Source: Prorocentrum cordatum (Eukaryota > Sar > Dinophyceae > Prorocentrales > Prorocentraceae). Taken from it: a DNA stretch of 64,000 nucleotides. The position numbers were made by a program, and so were the translations under genes. Shown here one piece after another: positions 44,120-56,240 of this stretch (the stretch's first letter is position 1; each line of letters starts with the position of its first letter). The DNA lies in contig CAUYUJ010004324.1 of assembly GCA_963575745.1 (NCBI GenBank), positions 1 through 64,000 of the forward strand. The letters are read 5' to 3'. The notes under the pieces were generated by a model. The model did no database searches. It was not told the DNA's origin and saw nothing but the letters and a program-made list of their open reading frames with translations.

Positions 44120-46852
44120 ATGCCGCGCGAGCAGCCCGCCGTCAGGTTTGCAGATATCAGGAAGTACGCCGTGATAGTGCCGATGAGTCAGGTCAAGGCC
44201 ACGCCGCCGAGGCGCCGTCGTTCTGCCAAAAGCAGCTCTGGCAGCACGAGCGGCCAAAGCATTACGAGCAGCCCCCATGCGGCCAATAGCCCATCAGAGC
44301 TCACCCCCGCCACCCGCAAGAGCTTCGAAGATGTCGAGGAGTGGATGCTTGGCAGCATCGATCTGGGAGGAGGCCGCCTGTCGACCGAGGAGGAGGCGGC
44401 TGAGGCTGAGGAGAAGAATGAGGCGAAGGAGGTTGAGGCTGAGGAGCAGAAGGAGGCGAAGGAGGGTGAGGCTGAGGACGTGGATGTGGTTGGGGATGCG
44501 GCTGAGGAAGCGAAGGCGGCTGGAGAGGGTGAGGAGGAGAAGAAGGTTGATGACGATAAGGCCAAGGAGGAGGCGGCGAAGAAGGCTGCAAGCGAGTCGG
44601 AGGACGAGCAGCTCCAGGACATCGCTGAGCAGGTTAAGAAGGCAAAGGCGGCCAGCATGGCGACGCTGAAGAAAGAGCAGGACCGATCGCACCACCTTCA
44701 ACGCTCTCTCGCCAACCCATCTTGCCATCCCCCATCCGTCCTTGCCGCACCGCCCCGAGGGGCGCATCGCGGCTCGCATCGCGGCTGATGGTGCAACAGA
44801 AGAAGAGGGCTCGAAGGACTGCCCCCCCCGCCCGCGATGCAATTTCTACCAAATTTATTCCGAATTTATTCCAGAATAAATTTGGAATAAATTTGGTAGA
44901 AATGTTGATCGGACGTCTGTATAGTTTCAGCGTGTATGTGCGTGTGTGCGTGCGTGCTTGATGTACGTGTGTTGTATGATGATATACGGAATACTCAAAG
45001 AAAATAGCACGCGCGCGCAATTATATATATATATATAGCAAACGAGAAAACACAACACCGCACACAATACAAAACAAAAACGTACAGGAGGCATCGCAGC
45101 CGAAGGAGAAGAGCCGCAAAGCAGAGGAGGAGGCGCAGAAGAGGGTGAGGAGGCAACCTGATGAGGACGAGGCGGCACGTCTGAAGAAGGCGAGGGGCAA
45201 CTCGAGATCGTCCTCACCCCAAGGTGCGAAGCCTGCGCGGGCTGGCGTGCACTGCGGAGACGGCGAGTCCCCCGCCCCGACATCGGTGGTATCGAGCGGC
45301 TCCTCGGGAATAGCCCCAATCGGGGGTCACCGTTCGATGGGCATCACGGCCACTTCTCGCGGGCCGATTGGAACATCCAACCATATGTTCTCGAACACGT
45401 TCCCCGACAGCAAGGAGTGTCTGATATCGGCGATCGACTGCGAGATCAGAGCCATCAACGACGAGATGGCATGCCATCCATGCCCCGACGAGCGCACGAT
45501 GGAGCATGCGAACATCAGGCGAGGACAGTTCTTTCAGTCTGGGCTCGCGCAGAAGATGGCAGCGTTGAAGAAAGCAGATCCCAGCTTCAACTACGAGGAT
45601 GAGGAAAAGCTCCCAGAAGAAGGTGAAGATGCGGACGACGGCCTCAGTAAGAAAGACAAGGAGGAGAAGAAATTCTATGAGGATATGGAAAAGAACAACT
45701 TCATGTTCACCACGGAGACGAGATCGGGAAACAAAGTCGGTGGGCGTTGGAGCAAGGCGCTAGCGGCGTCCAAGAAGCTGAGGAGGGACTACGCGGAGCA
45801 GAAGGGATGGCCAGCCCAGCGGACGTTCAGAGCGAACTGGCTCAAGCTCGAGAAGGCGGCTTGGGAGAAGACGGTGACGTACGTGAAAAAGGAGACGCGT
45901 GAGAAGGAGGAGAAGAAAAAGGGCGAATACGTCACCCTGATGAGGCTGGCGTGGCTCAAGGGTGGCGGCGCCGCGGGCCTCCGCCTGGCGCTGGAGCACG
46001 CGTCGAACGCGATGCTGCTGGGCGGGCGCTGGGTCCGGTGGGGCGACATGTCCGAATCAGTTGAGTTCTTGAACACCAAGCACCAGCTAATCGAGACTTT
46101 CAAGAAGAGCTGGTCGAAGCATAAATCGCGGGTGGAGCAGAGGACTGCTATCGAAGGCCCAGCACCGTCACGTGCAATCGCGGGTGGTGTCAACCAGCTC
46201 CGCGATGAGGAGAAGAATGCCGACAAGGAGAACAATGACAAGGTGGGTGACAAGGGTACGTCCATGAAGGAGGAGTCTAAAGAGGACAAGAAAGACAAGA
46301 CGGCAAAGAAAGACAAGAAGCGCAAGACAGAAAAAATGAGGTTGAGGAGGAGACAGCCTCGGGCGATGGCAAGGCGCACAAGAAAGACAAGAAGGCTACG
46401 GACGGCAAGGATGCCAATAACGACACAAAGGCCAAAGACGGCAAGAAAGCAAAAATGACAAAGACGACAAGAAAGATAAAAATGACAAAGACGAGAAGAA
46501 CGACAAAAAGAACAAAGGCGAGAAGAAAGACAATAAGGATACATACGACAAAGAAAAGAAGAAGACGCCAGAATTCCTCGTCAAGTTCAGGTCGCTGAAG
46601 CAGAACTACGACTGGGCAATCGGCCAGCATGCCAAGCTCGACGGGCTCATCAAGTCGAAGGACCAGTCATGGAAGATCGTCGGCGAGCTTCGTGAGCCCA
46701 TGGGCCTTGCGATGCAGGCCGTGAACGCCAAGTGTCAAGAGCACGGCCTGCTGTCGATGATGGCCCTTGCGGAAGCGCAGTACAAGAAGCAGGTGCACCG
46801 ACGACGACGACGCCGACGACGCCGACGACGATGACGATGGCGATGACGATCA

Positions 46853-46884
<32 letters not shown>

Positions 46885-47152
46885 GCAGGTGGGTGATAAA
46901 GAGTTCGAGAACGCCGTTCAGAAGGCGAACGCTACGCTGACCCAGAACGTCACTCAGCTGGCCTCAGAGGTGAGGATCTTGATAAACCAGAAGCTTGCGA
47001 GGGATGAGGAGGATGCGAGGCAGAGGGCAGCGGAGAACGGAGACAGCGCGAAGAAGGGCACGAGCAGCAGGAAGAGGAAGGATGCGAAGGAAGAGGCGGC
47101 CGCGAAGCGCAAGAAAGGCGAGAAGGAGGGTGTGTCGTCTGAGTCGGACTGA
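44120..47152 (+). CDS. Block I gene 2: three-exon acidic/basic protein with conserved central domain
   Basis: Proposed exons 44120-44680, 45088-46792 and 46889-47152, all phase 0. Exon 1 starts 'MPREQPAVRFADIRKYAVIV', then Ser-rich and Glu/Ala-rich. Exon 2: 'ASQPKEKSRKAEEEAQKR', then a conserved domain at ~45670-46130 ('FYEDMEKNNFMFTTETRSGN', 'GGRWSKALAASKKLRRDYAEQ', 'LKGGGAAGLRLALEHASNAML', 'GGRWVRWGDMSESVEFL'). The same domain is at 61.9-62.5 kb, and the pattern is one I associate with an expanded dinoflagellate family of unknown role. After it a Lys/Asp-rich stretch is broken by two -1 shifts at A-runs (46331 and ~46455). Then comes a helical segment 'SMMALAEAQYKKQ', and exon 3 'VGDKEFENAVQKANATLTQNV' ending in a basic tail. 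Intron 1 is GA...AG; intron 2 (96 bp) is almost pure CGA repeat. Confidence 0.6.
44836..44910. repeat. Palindromic element, copy 2
   Basis: The core ATTTCTACCAAATTTATTCC is exactly complementary to GGAATAAATTTGGTAGAAAT at the other end; 62-bp core with two mismatched pairs. Lies in the GA-AG intron of block I gene 2. Confidence 0.85.
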
Positions 47153-47284
47153 GGGCTGCAGCGAGGCATGCAAGAGGAGGCGGGGGAGGACCAGAGGAGG
47201 CCGCTGCATGCAGCAGCTGTCCTGAGCGCGGGCCGCCGAGTGAGCGGCGTGCTCGAGGGCCAGCAAGCCACCACCCCTAGACCC

Positions 47285-47480
47285 ATGGATCCACTTTCTG
47301 GGCCCCACCTCCTGGATCCACTTTGTTGTGGATCCAGATTTTCCTGGATCCACTTCTCCCTGGATCCACTTCTCCCTGGATCCACTTTTTTCCTGGATCC
47401 ACGGTTCCCTGGATCCACTTTTTCCTGGATCCACTTTCCCTGGGACAACAGACTGCAAAGTGGATCCAAGTGGCGGGGCT
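47285..47480. repeat. CTGGATCCACTTTTC minisatellite
   Basis: About ten tandem units of CTGGATCCACTT(TTC)C, the complement of the GTGGATCCA units at 40.9 and 54.5 kb. Confidence 0.85.
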
Positions 47481-47519
47481 CGGGAAGTTGATCCAGAATC
47501 TGAGGAGCGGGCCTGGAGG

Positions 47520-47900
47520 GCGCTAGAAAAACACAGCGATCATTTCGGAAGTTTCTGAGATGTCTGAAGCTTCTGGAAATTTTCAAAAATTTTCAGAAAT
47601 TCGAAGTTTTTTTTTTTTTTTTTTTTTTTTCAAAAATTTCTGGATTTCCCGGGAATTTTAGGATTCTTCATTTTTTTTTTTTTTAGAAATTTCAAGATTT
47701 TCCCGGAAATGTCCGGGAATTCCGGGAGGCGAACGCACAAGTATAAAGTAGAAAAGAAGTAGAAAGTATAAAGTATAAAAGATGTAGAAAAGACGCCAGG
47801 GCATATATATATATATATATATATGAAAAGTACACAACCACCACACTTTATACCAGGAGAAATTTGGCATTAATTTAGTATAAATGATTTGGGGTGGCGG
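47520..47900. other. AT-rich spacer with long T-runs
   Basis: T26-type run at 47608-47630 and a T-run near 47671-47684, TTTCCGGGAATT-like words, a (TA)n tract at 47805-47824 and a degenerate copy of the palindromic element near 47848-47890. No gene. Confidence 0.6.
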
Positions 47901-47984
47901 AAGCCGGGGGGCCGAACCAGATTTTCCGGTGCGCACACTGTGCGGCGCAAGATTTCTCCGCGCCGTCATGGGGGCGGAGGTCTA

Positions 47985-48065
47985 ATCCTGGATCCACGTT
48001 TCGTGGATCCAGGATCCACTTGATTTGTGGATCCACTTTTCGTGGATCCACTTTTCGTGGGTTTG
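47985..48065. repeat. GGATCCAC minisatellite, small cluster
   Basis: Five GTGGATCC/GGATCCAC sites in 80 bp; same family as 47285-47480. Confidence 0.8.
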
Positions 48066-48280
48066 GAGGGGGGTCGGCGAGGCTCCAGCTTGGCCCCGAG
48101 CCCGCCCGTGCGCCATGCTAGTAGGCATGCGATCTGAGGGAGCGCCCACTAAGTGGACGCGAGCGCCATGCCGAACGTGACAAGGCGATCGATCGGGCGA
48201 GCATGCGCGAGAATGGAGCACGCAGCATCAGTGCGCGCATCAGATACAGTCTCTGTGCAGCTGTTTCAGGTCAAGCTGAG

Positions 48281-50547
48281 ATGGGGAAGCGTCGCACCAA
48301 CGTTCAGTATGTGTTCGGGAAAGATGGCGCGCGCAAGCGCGCGGCGGGGTCTGCTGCGTTTGACATGCTGTTGACATTGTATGGGTCATGCAAGAAAATC
48401 TCGTCGAAAGATTTTTGTGTTCTCTGCTTCTACCTGCGAAAATGCGGGATTGCTGGGGGGCAGTGGGGCACATTTGCGATGCCACCAGACAAGCAGACGG
48501 GCAAATACAAGCAACGGATGGACAGACATCTGCCAGGCCCTGGGCCTCTGTACACAGCGAAGTTGCCTGCTACTGTGAGGAGGAACGCGCACGTGAGGTC
48601 AAGGGACATTGTGTTTCGAGAAGTGTTTCGGACTGTCAGTGATGAGGTGAATTCATCTCCCGACACACAGGCAGCGTTGGCGGACGGGCCGTGCGATGAT
48701 CCCAATCGTGTGCTGTCAGTGCCGTGCTATAGGGAACACACGCTTGTTCGACAATGCGTCGATGCTACAGGGAAGTGGCCGTTGCCACTGGCTCTCTATA
48801 TAGATGGAGTTCGGTACACACCCATCTGCGCTGGCCGATCTGATTATGCAGCTTCGCGAGGCACGCTGGGGGGGGCATCATCATTTCTACCACATTTCTA
48901 CCAGTAGAAATGTAGAATAAAGTTAGTAGAAAGTTGATCGTGCTCACAGCCCCATGCCCCTTCCTGGGGTCGCGGTCAATCTGTTGCAAGGGAGTGTGGT
49001 AAACATGGTATCGTATAAAAAGACACATGATGGGGTTCATGCGACATAACGAGTTGTGCGATTGTGGCTGTGGCGGGTATTGCTCAATCCACGGTATGTT
49101 GCAAGTGGCCGCGTGGCAGCTCGAGGCTCTGACCGACGGGCTCGTTCCACGCGAGAGGCACGACGGAACCCCATGGCCCACCCACATTTGCCCTAGTGAT
49201 GTCGGAAAACAGCTCGGCGTTAGGTGCGTGGTCCTGCATGTGAAAGGGGATTGGGCTCAGTTCTCGAAGTCGATGGGTTTCGCTGGGTGGGGCAACACGT
49301 GGCAGCCATGCCACATTTGCCCAGTGCAGAAAGATGCAATGCATGCATGTCTAACGTGTGGCGTTTCAGCGGACGGCCTCCAGATGCCCGACCGGCGTCA
49401 CGCCGATTACGAGGTCGCTTGTGGAAAATGCGAGAAGACAGTGGCCGTCACAACTGTAGCTATGCGGAATGAGATATGGGCAGCATTGGAAGCCCAAGAA
49501 AAACAAGGGCTGGTGTTGAAATCAGACGTGCACGGGCTTGCCGCAGGGGACCGACTGGAGTGTTCTCGAGAGCTCATGGTGCCCACAGAGTTTCACGAGA
49601 AGAGCGCCCCGTTCAGGGCGACCTTTTGGAGGACTCGTTTTGATTGTCTCAAACGTTGTATCGATTCAGTGCGACACAGGTGTCCGTTATTCTCTACCAC
49701 GCTCGGTACCTCACTTGCGCGCTCCCTTGCCATAGACACGTTGCACACAGTATATCTCGGCATAATGATGAGGATCACTTGCGCCATCTTGATGAGACTG
49801 CTGTGGGCCAACCCGTGGGACGTAAGTGAAGCGAAGAGGATGCAGAGGCTGGAAGCTGATCTGTTTGTGCATTACGACACGAAAGAGATACCGCACCAGA
49901 ACAGGGTCAACATCATGACGCCAAAAATGATGCCAACCCCAAATGATCCAGCGCACGCGGGTGGCATTCTAAAGTTGAAAGCATCTGAGACATATGTGGT
50001 GTTGAAATTTGCAATATATGAGCTTGAAAAGTTTCCAAGATGTGATATCTACAAGGGCAGGGAGCTGTTGGAGGCCGCCCGTGCACTGGTGACGTGGGTG
50101 CAGACAGTGCGTGAGTCTGGAGCCCACTTGACGCGTGACCAATACCAGACTCTCCTGGACTGTGCCAACCGCACGCTGGCATATGCCGACCAAGCGGGAG
50201 TTTGGCCTACACCGAAGTTCCACACGTTCGGCCATGTCCCTGCCAGGAGCTGGCGCATGGGAAACCCATCGGTCTACGACACTTTCGTCGACGAGGCCCT
50301 GAACCTCGCATTGCGGACCTGTGCAGAGAGGAGCCACAGGAGCACGATGGAGGTGTCTGTATTTACATGTTTCGGAATCATGGGTTGCCTTAGCACTGAC
50401 GTGCGCATCTTTGCATCGACGGACGTCCACCCTAGATACAGAGGAGATGGTGGAGGAGTGTACGTGTGGCGGAGCGGAGAGGAGGTTGCGGCAGCGGAGG
50501 AGGAGGAGGAGTTGGACGACGAGGCAGCTGCAGGAGACGTTGGATGA
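48281..50547 (+). CDS. Mobile-type Cys-rich protein of a dinoflagellate-expanded family (two exons)
   Basis: Exon 1 (48281 to about 48865) starts 'MGKRRTNVQYVFGKDGARKR', with 'SSKDFCVLCFYLRKCG' and 'PLALYIDGVRYTP'. Exon 2 (about 49003-50547, about 515 codons) has 'ELCDCGCGGYCSIHGM', 'RHDGTPWPTHIC', 'VVLHVKGDWAQFSKSMGF', 'QPCHICPVQ', 'CLTCGVSADG', 'SLAIDTLHTVYLGIMMRI' and 'PKFHTFGHVPARSWRMGNPSVYDTFVDEALN', ending in an acidic tail. I recognise this arrangement (IDGV.Y...CGC.G.C...KGDWAE....GF.....PC..C) as a very abundant, uncharacterised dinoflagellate family. The 'D.LH..YLG' motif and Cys clusters recall transposases with an RNase H-like fold (inference). Both frames are long and clean, apart from uncertainty at the exon junction, where the palindromic element lies in the intron. 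Confidence 0.6.
48877..48940. repeat. Palindromic element, copy 3
   Basis: 'ATTTCTACCACATTTCTACC' with complementary 'GTAGAAATG' and 'TTAGTAGAAAG', inside the proposed intron of the gene at 48281-50547; more degenerate than copies 1 and 2. Confidence 0.65.
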
Positions 50548-50549
50548 GC

Positions 50550-51480
50550 AAAAACACCACCCACACCCCCCCTTCAGCAAGATGCAACACTTTCTGTTTT
50601 CGAGTGGAGACTGTTCCGTGTAGAAATCACCCCCAGGTCAAACGGGAGCCCACGTTGCGTGCGTGATATCTGAGAGAGGGGGGGGACGCGTCTCGCCAGG
50701 AGGCCCTGGGTCTGACGGAGATGATGCGCCGCCGCCTCGGCCTGTGAAGCGGTTGCGCGGTCGCTTAGACGAGCCTGGCAAAAAAAAAGCTCGGGTGCCC
50801 ATGGGACTGTGCACGGAGAGAGAGGGGCGGTCGCGTCGAGCACGCGTCCATGGTTGTTCCTTGCCGCAGTGTCCTTTTAGGATCATGCCTCCGACGGCCA
50901 GCCTGCTCGGGCGCAGGGGCGACGAGCGAATGGCACATGACGGATGGGGGTACTGGCAGCGAGTGCTCTCGACAGTTGCAGTAGCACCTCGGTCTCCTCC
51001 GTCCCGCGAGCTGCATGCGGGTGCGGCGCGTCGAAACGTCAACTTGTATAGGCGGGATGGGAAAGTAGAGAGAAGGGAGGGGAAGTGCAGGTGCGATGGG
51101 GGATGGTAGCCAGGTGCAGCACTATCGTGGACAGTGACTCCGACACGGATCGCGCCAACGGCGTGGTGTTACCGATTCGGAGGAAGGTTCGGTTCGCGAT
51201 GCCGCGACGGGTGTAAATTCACGGGGCATGACGTCTGATGGGGGACGTGAGGTCGACCCTGCACCCCCTACCCTGTGATCCTGGGCCCTGGTATCTCTCC
51301 AACAGCGCATCGGGATTCCGCCCAGGCCTCGGCCTGGCTCTTCCGACATAGTGGAGTACGAGATCTACGACGGTTGCCACATGGAGAAGAGGACACATCC
51401 AGTTTTAGGCATGTGTTAGCATATGTTGAGATGCGCGTTGCAGTGGTGCTATATTTCATCTCTCACACACGCACATGCGT
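50550..51480 (+). other. Downstream region with coding-like but unassigned frames
   Basis: The frame 50663-51109 reads 'GGPGSDGDDAPPPRPVKRLRGRLDEPGKKKARV' and may be a further exon of the preceding gene or a separate one. No family recognised, and stops soon appear in all frames. Confidence 0.3.
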
Positions 51481-51502
51481 AGCCGACAGATTCTCAGGCT
51501 TG

Positions 51503-51557
51503 TAATGTCTACCAAATTTATTCTACATTTATTCTGGCATACATTCGGTATAAATGT
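51503..51557. repeat. Palindromic element, copy 4 (degenerate)
   Basis: 'ATGTCTACCAAATTTATTC' followed by 'GGTATAAATGT'; half-sites recognisably the same as copies 1-2. Confidence 0.6.
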
Positions 51558-51868
51558 TGTGTTGGCCGCTCGCCCCGCCAGGAGCCGTAGATGGCCACCG
51601 CCCCCAGCGAAGCTGAAGCGGCTTCGCGATAAACGCAGCTGGCCAGCTGATGCAGTGCTAGTGAAGTCAGAATACCTTAAAGGTATAGAATGGGGTGAAT
51701 ATGTAGATCGTAAGAGGAAGAGGGGCGGCCGACTCCTATACGCCCTTCTCATGCCGCCCCGTGTGTCCACAGTCGTGCCCCCCAGTCCGTTATTCCGTCC
51801 ATACTTTGTCGCTGCCCTCACCCTAGGTACCTCGCGTTGGAGTCTGCCGCCCTCGCCAGAGACGCCGC

Positions 51869-52027
51869 ATGAGGCCCAGAGAGTGGGGCCCCTGTCCCGC
51901 CTGCATTGCGATGAGGCGCTGTTTAGAGGAGCGCATGTACATCTGCGTGGTGTGCACGCATCGCCTAGAAGACATGCACGCTGTAGATCGCGGTGAAAGC
52001 CCGAGTGACAGTGATGACTCGGATTAG
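51869..52027 (+). CDS. Small Cys-containing ORF or exon
   Basis: 52 codons: 'MRPREWGPCPACIAMRRC', then 'MYICVVCTHRLEDM' and an acidic 'SPSDSDDSD' end. CPAC...CVVC gives a four-Cys zinc-ribbon-like pattern. Probably the last exon of a gene whose upstream part I cannot place; the longer overlapping frame lacks these features. Confidence 0.3.
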   Translation: MRPREWGPCPACIAMRRCLEERMYICVVCTHRLEDMHAVDRGESPSDSDDSD

Positions 52028-52178
52028 CTCGAGCTTCTGCACGCCTGGGGAAACGATTCGTCCGCTTCCCATTGTCGTCGCACGCCGTCGACTTCGGCCA
52101 TCCTTGCACCCTCGCTATCCTTTCTCGCCCGCTTGCCTTTCGAGCTCGCAGTTTTGCGGGCGCGCCCCGCGCGGGGCG

Positions 52179-52555
52179 ATGGCAGAGGATGAGAAGCAGA
52201 GGGGGAAGGCGGCGGCCGCCGCACTCGGCCCAGAGGAGTTCGCTCACAACATCCCGCGGGCGGACGCACTGCTGGCGCACATTCGGGGTGCAGGATTGGA
52301 TCCCACGACAACGAAGTCGAATGTCATCGCTGAGTCATTGGCCAGAGCAGATAGTTCGTTCCAGCACAGAGCAGAGACAGCGTTCCAGCTGGGGGCGTGG
52401 ATGTCAAACTGGACATCAGACGGCAAGATACCGTGGATGACAAGGCAGACTCTGCAGAAGTTCTTGGAAGCTTTTCATCAGAAGGTCATTGCCAGCATCG
52501 TCCTTCTGATCATTCGCCATCCTCATATTTTTCTCGTCTTGGCAAGTCCTCTCTC

Positions 52556-52617
<62 letters not shown>

Positions 52618-53685
52618 CTTCGCGCCACCACCGCCCCCCTCCCCGCCGCCGCCGCTCGCACCCAGGTCGCCGCTGCAGAAGAGAAGGAAGATCACGCTGG
52701 CCACGAGGAGGCCAGAGGAGGAAGCAACGATGATGAAGATGAGGAGGCCAGGGAGGCCGACGAGACAAAAGCGGAGGAGAAATATACGGCCAGGGAGGCC
52801 GAAGCGGCGCCGAAAGCCGACAAGGCGTCCCGAGGAGGAGACCAAGGAGGTCGACGCGGAAGGGCCAATGAGGCCGAAGCGGCGCCGAAAGTCGGCACGG
52901 CGTTCGGGGATGACCAGAGAGGCCGACGCGGAATACGAGATGGCAGTGAGGCCAACGAGCCAGGCTCCCTTGTCGCTGCTGCCAAGAGGAGTGCCCAGCT
53001 GATGGGCATCATGGCAGGGCGAGAAGAAGTGCGCCTTCTCAAGAAAGTAAGGACTGGCTCCTTGGAGCTCTGTCCGCCATCGAAGGATAAACAAGAGCTC
53101 GAGGCGACCGACGGTTGGACAGCTGGTCGGGCGAGTCGGGCGCCTGTGACGCCGACGAAGGGCCGCGAGGAAGCGCGCACGAGAGCTAAGAACGCTGCCC
53201 CGACCAGCGATCACCGTAAGGATGACGAGTCGACGTCAGACTTCTCCGAGTTGCCGCCCGAAGACCCTAACATAACTAGAGGAATGAATAAGGCGATACA
53301 GAACGCGAGGAAGAGCAGTGCCGACAACGACAAGAAAAAACACTGGTACTACCGCAAGAAAAACGGTGTCTGGCTCAAGTCGTGGGTTACCGCAGATCAA
53401 ACGAAGAAGAGGCCGAAGCGGCAGATTAGCCCCACTGTGCCCCACCGTTCAAGGCCGACGTCCGCGCTGAAGGCTGTAGCTCCAGAGAAGGAGGCAGAGT
53501 GGCAGGCAAAGTGGCGGCCATGGCCATGGCATGCTGACAGCTCGCGGTGGAACTCGGGGTGGACTGCCGATGCCTCGTGGAAGAAGGCTTCCGATGATGC
53601 CTCGTGGAAGAATGCTTCCGATGACGACGACTCGTGGGGCAAGTGGACTGGAGAGACCGACTGGCGGTCGAGATCTGGCTGGTGA
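52179..53685 (+). CDS. Two-exon gene, charged protein with Trp-rich C-terminus, unknown function
   Basis: Exon 1 52179-52484 (102 codons: 'MAEDEKQRGKAAAAALGPEE', 'RADALLAHIRGAGLDPTTT', 'QTLQKFLEAFHQK') joins exon 2 52666-53685 in phase 0 through a 181-bp GT-AG intron (AAG|GTCATT ... CCCAG|GTCGCC) that is largely a (CT)n repeat. Exon 2 starts Glu/Ala-rich with 'EAREADE', 'AREAEAAPKADKA' repeats. It continues with 'LPPEDPNITRGMNKAIQNARK' and 'HWYYRKKNGVWLKSWVTADQ', and ends in Trp/Ser/Asp repeats ('DASWKKASDDASWKNASDDD'). Total about 441 codons. No family recognised; composition suggests an RNA- or chromatin-associated protein (weak inference). The start is the first in-frame ATG after a GC-rich leader. 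Confidence 0.6.
52550..52612. repeat. (CT)n microsatellite in an intron
   Basis: About 60 bp of CT, within the proposed intron 52485-52665. Confidence 0.9.
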
Positions 53686-54290
53686 CAGCGGCGGCAAGAG
53701 GCGGCCAGGAGGCGTCAGGAATGAGGGCCGCCAGGGGCGGCGAGGCTGAGGACAGCCATGAGGCGGCCAGGAGGCCGAGGGCCGCCAGGAGGAGGCGGCA
53801 GCACTGAGGGGCGCGCTGGCCCCACGGCGCGAAGGGCCCGCTGGCCCCCGCGCGGAGGACGCGGCGCAACTTGCGCGCACCGCGTCGGCGAACAAGCATT
53901 CTCTCTTTCTCCTCCTATCTTTCTTCTCGGGGTCCCTGGCTTTTCAAATCCAGGTCCGATTTAAATCTGTAGATCCCGTGGTTTGTTCTCACGCACTACA
54001 AATCCCGCGTGTGTTAGGCGATATCGCCCCGCGCGCTGCGCGCCCGTATACGAAACAATATTCGTAGACATATGCCCTCAACAATGCGCAAAAGTGCTAC
54101 AGTACGTACCGTGCGACCGTGGGAAGAAAACGAGCGCCCGCGCGTGTAGGGAGGAGGGATGGCGAAAGGAAGGAAGCGATAAGAGAGGGGAGCGCTAGCG
54201 CGCGAGTGCGGTCGTTCTTGTGTGTTGTAGCCGCTTCTCAGGGCAAGCGTTCCCCCGCGCGTGCGTATAGCGTACATGTGCATATGTATG
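53686..54290. other. Intergenic, GC-rich then mixed
   Basis: GGCGGCCAGGAGGC-type repeats to 53800, then ordinary sequence without a convincing gene. Confidence 0.4.
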
Positions 54291-54294
54291 TGCG

Positions 54295-54605
54295 TGTACA
54301 TATATAATCACATACATATGTACATATATACATATATAATATAAATGCATATATGCTATAGATATACGTATATACGTATATACATATACTCGTATATACA
54401 TATATACATACATATATATATACATATATATATACATATATATATATATATATGTACAAACAACATATCAGAAAAATGGATCCAAGCGAAAAATGGATCC
54501 AAGACAGAAGGTGGATCCAGAAAAGCTGGCCCAAAGAAAGTGGATCCAGCAAAACACGTTTTTACACAAACACCGCTCTTGGATCCAGGAAACGGATCCT
54601 GAGGA
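54295..54605. repeat. TATACATA tract plus GTGGATCC minisatellite
   Basis: ACATATATACATA-type sequence 54295-54455, then seven TGGATCCA sites to 54590 and 'GAGGACCTCTGGGGCG' at 54600. The complement of that word flanks the 40.9-kb cluster, so the two composite clusters are inverted relatives. Confidence 0.7.
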
Positions 54606-54609
54606 CCTC

Positions 54610-56240
54610 TGGGGCGTGACGCAGACGACCGGCCAGGGGCGCCGGAGGAAATCAGGGATCTCGCGCGCCCGCGTTCTCGGGGCCGCCTTGGCGAGCGACT
54701 CCAGAGACGGGCGTGTTTCCACGAGCTGGGCGATTGCTCGGCAGAGGTGCTGCGCCGCGCCACGGCCGGCCACTTTCGCGGCGTCGCGCTTTCGCAGGCG
54801 CGGGGGGCGCGGCGGGGGCGGCGGCGGGCCAGCTCCCGCCCTGCGCAATCTTTCAGCGTCGGGGGGCGTGGTCCTGGCGGCTGCCAGCCAGGCCCGCGCT
54901 CGCGGCCAGTGCGCCGCTGCGCCCGCGCGCGCAGCGCGCCCGCTTTGAGGCGGCGAAGCGGCGCGTTCATTTTGCGCCCGCATATTGTACGAGGTCGCCC
55001 GCAAGAGCCGGGCGGAAACCGCGATCGCGGGGGCCCCGCAGTTCATGCTCAGCACAGCATTTTGAAAATTAGCAAGTTACTGAGCATCGCCGAGGGCATC
55101 CGCGAGAGCGAAAAATCTGACGAGGCAGCGAGTGCCGACAACGGCGACGAAGCGAGGCTTGCTCGCGTCTGCAGGCCGCGGGGGCGGCCCGCCTTTCCCT
55201 CGCGGCGCGGTCCGGGGCCCGCTGGCGAGGCCGTCGGCGCGGCCGCGCCCGGGCGCGAGGGCGCCGGCGAGAGCGGCTGAAAGTCTGCCAAGGCATGTGG
55301 GATCGCCCTCCAGCGGTGCATTTGGGGCCGGGGCGACAACCGCAGGCCGCGGGCGCCTCCGCGGCCGGCGAAGAAGGCTCGCGCGCGATGCACTTGCGGC
55401 GCGCATCGCAGGTCGAGCTGCGCGCGTTCCGGTGGCCAGAGCGCGCGCGCGGCGGGCCGCGCGGCGCGGGCTCCGCTTCGCCGCTAGCAAAAGGCACATT
55501 GGTTCACTCCTCGATTCCGGATGCTTCGCGCGCCCTGGCCATCCCGCCCAAGCCGCCTGGGTGAGTTGAGGCGCGCGTGGAATTTGATCGAGTTTACCTA
55601 GACTTAGTCTTTTGAGTCTCCGGCAGCCGGGGCCCCCGGAGACGCTCCCGGGGAGATCCCCAGCGAAACTTCCACGAATCACCAGGTAGAAATCCCTTGC
55701 GAAATCTCCGGGAGGTAGAAATCTCCGGCGAAATCCCCGGGCGCCGGCGAGATCTCCGGGCGCCCGCGCGAGAATCTCCGCAGACGGAAATCGCACTATG
55801 ATTTTCCTCGAGGGCCCTCGTCTTCCGATCTTCGTTTTTCCCAACCATCTTATGCCGTTGGCTTCCAACTGCATACTAGTCGCACGCAAATCTTGGAAAC
55901 GGCGCCCCAGAGACACGCAGACAATCAAAACGCTGCAACGACGCGCGCCTCAAAAACATTCTTCGACGAGATCGAGTGTCCGAAAAAAATCATTCAAGCC
56001 CTTGCAAACGACATCGGTTGCTCCAAAAAAACAATCTAGGCCCTTGCAAACAGCGCGCGCTGTTCCGAAACAACCATATGCCATGTAATGGTTTTTCCGA
56101 TTGTGTATTTTGAGCCAACAATCATCACATTCCTTCTCCTCTCGCCGACCCCCTTGCCACCCGCCGCTCCCTCCGCCACCCCCCGCAGACCCCCAGGGGG
56201 GCGCAGGGCGTTCCAGGTGGGCCCGAGGGTGATTCGCGAA
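54610..56240. other. GC-rich spacer, then repeats; no gene seen
   Basis: CGCG-rich to about 55560 with stop-poor frames on both strands. At 55640-55790 'GAAATCTCCGG' and 'GAAATCCCCGG' recur about every 20 bp. Ordinary sequence follows. Confidence 0.45.
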
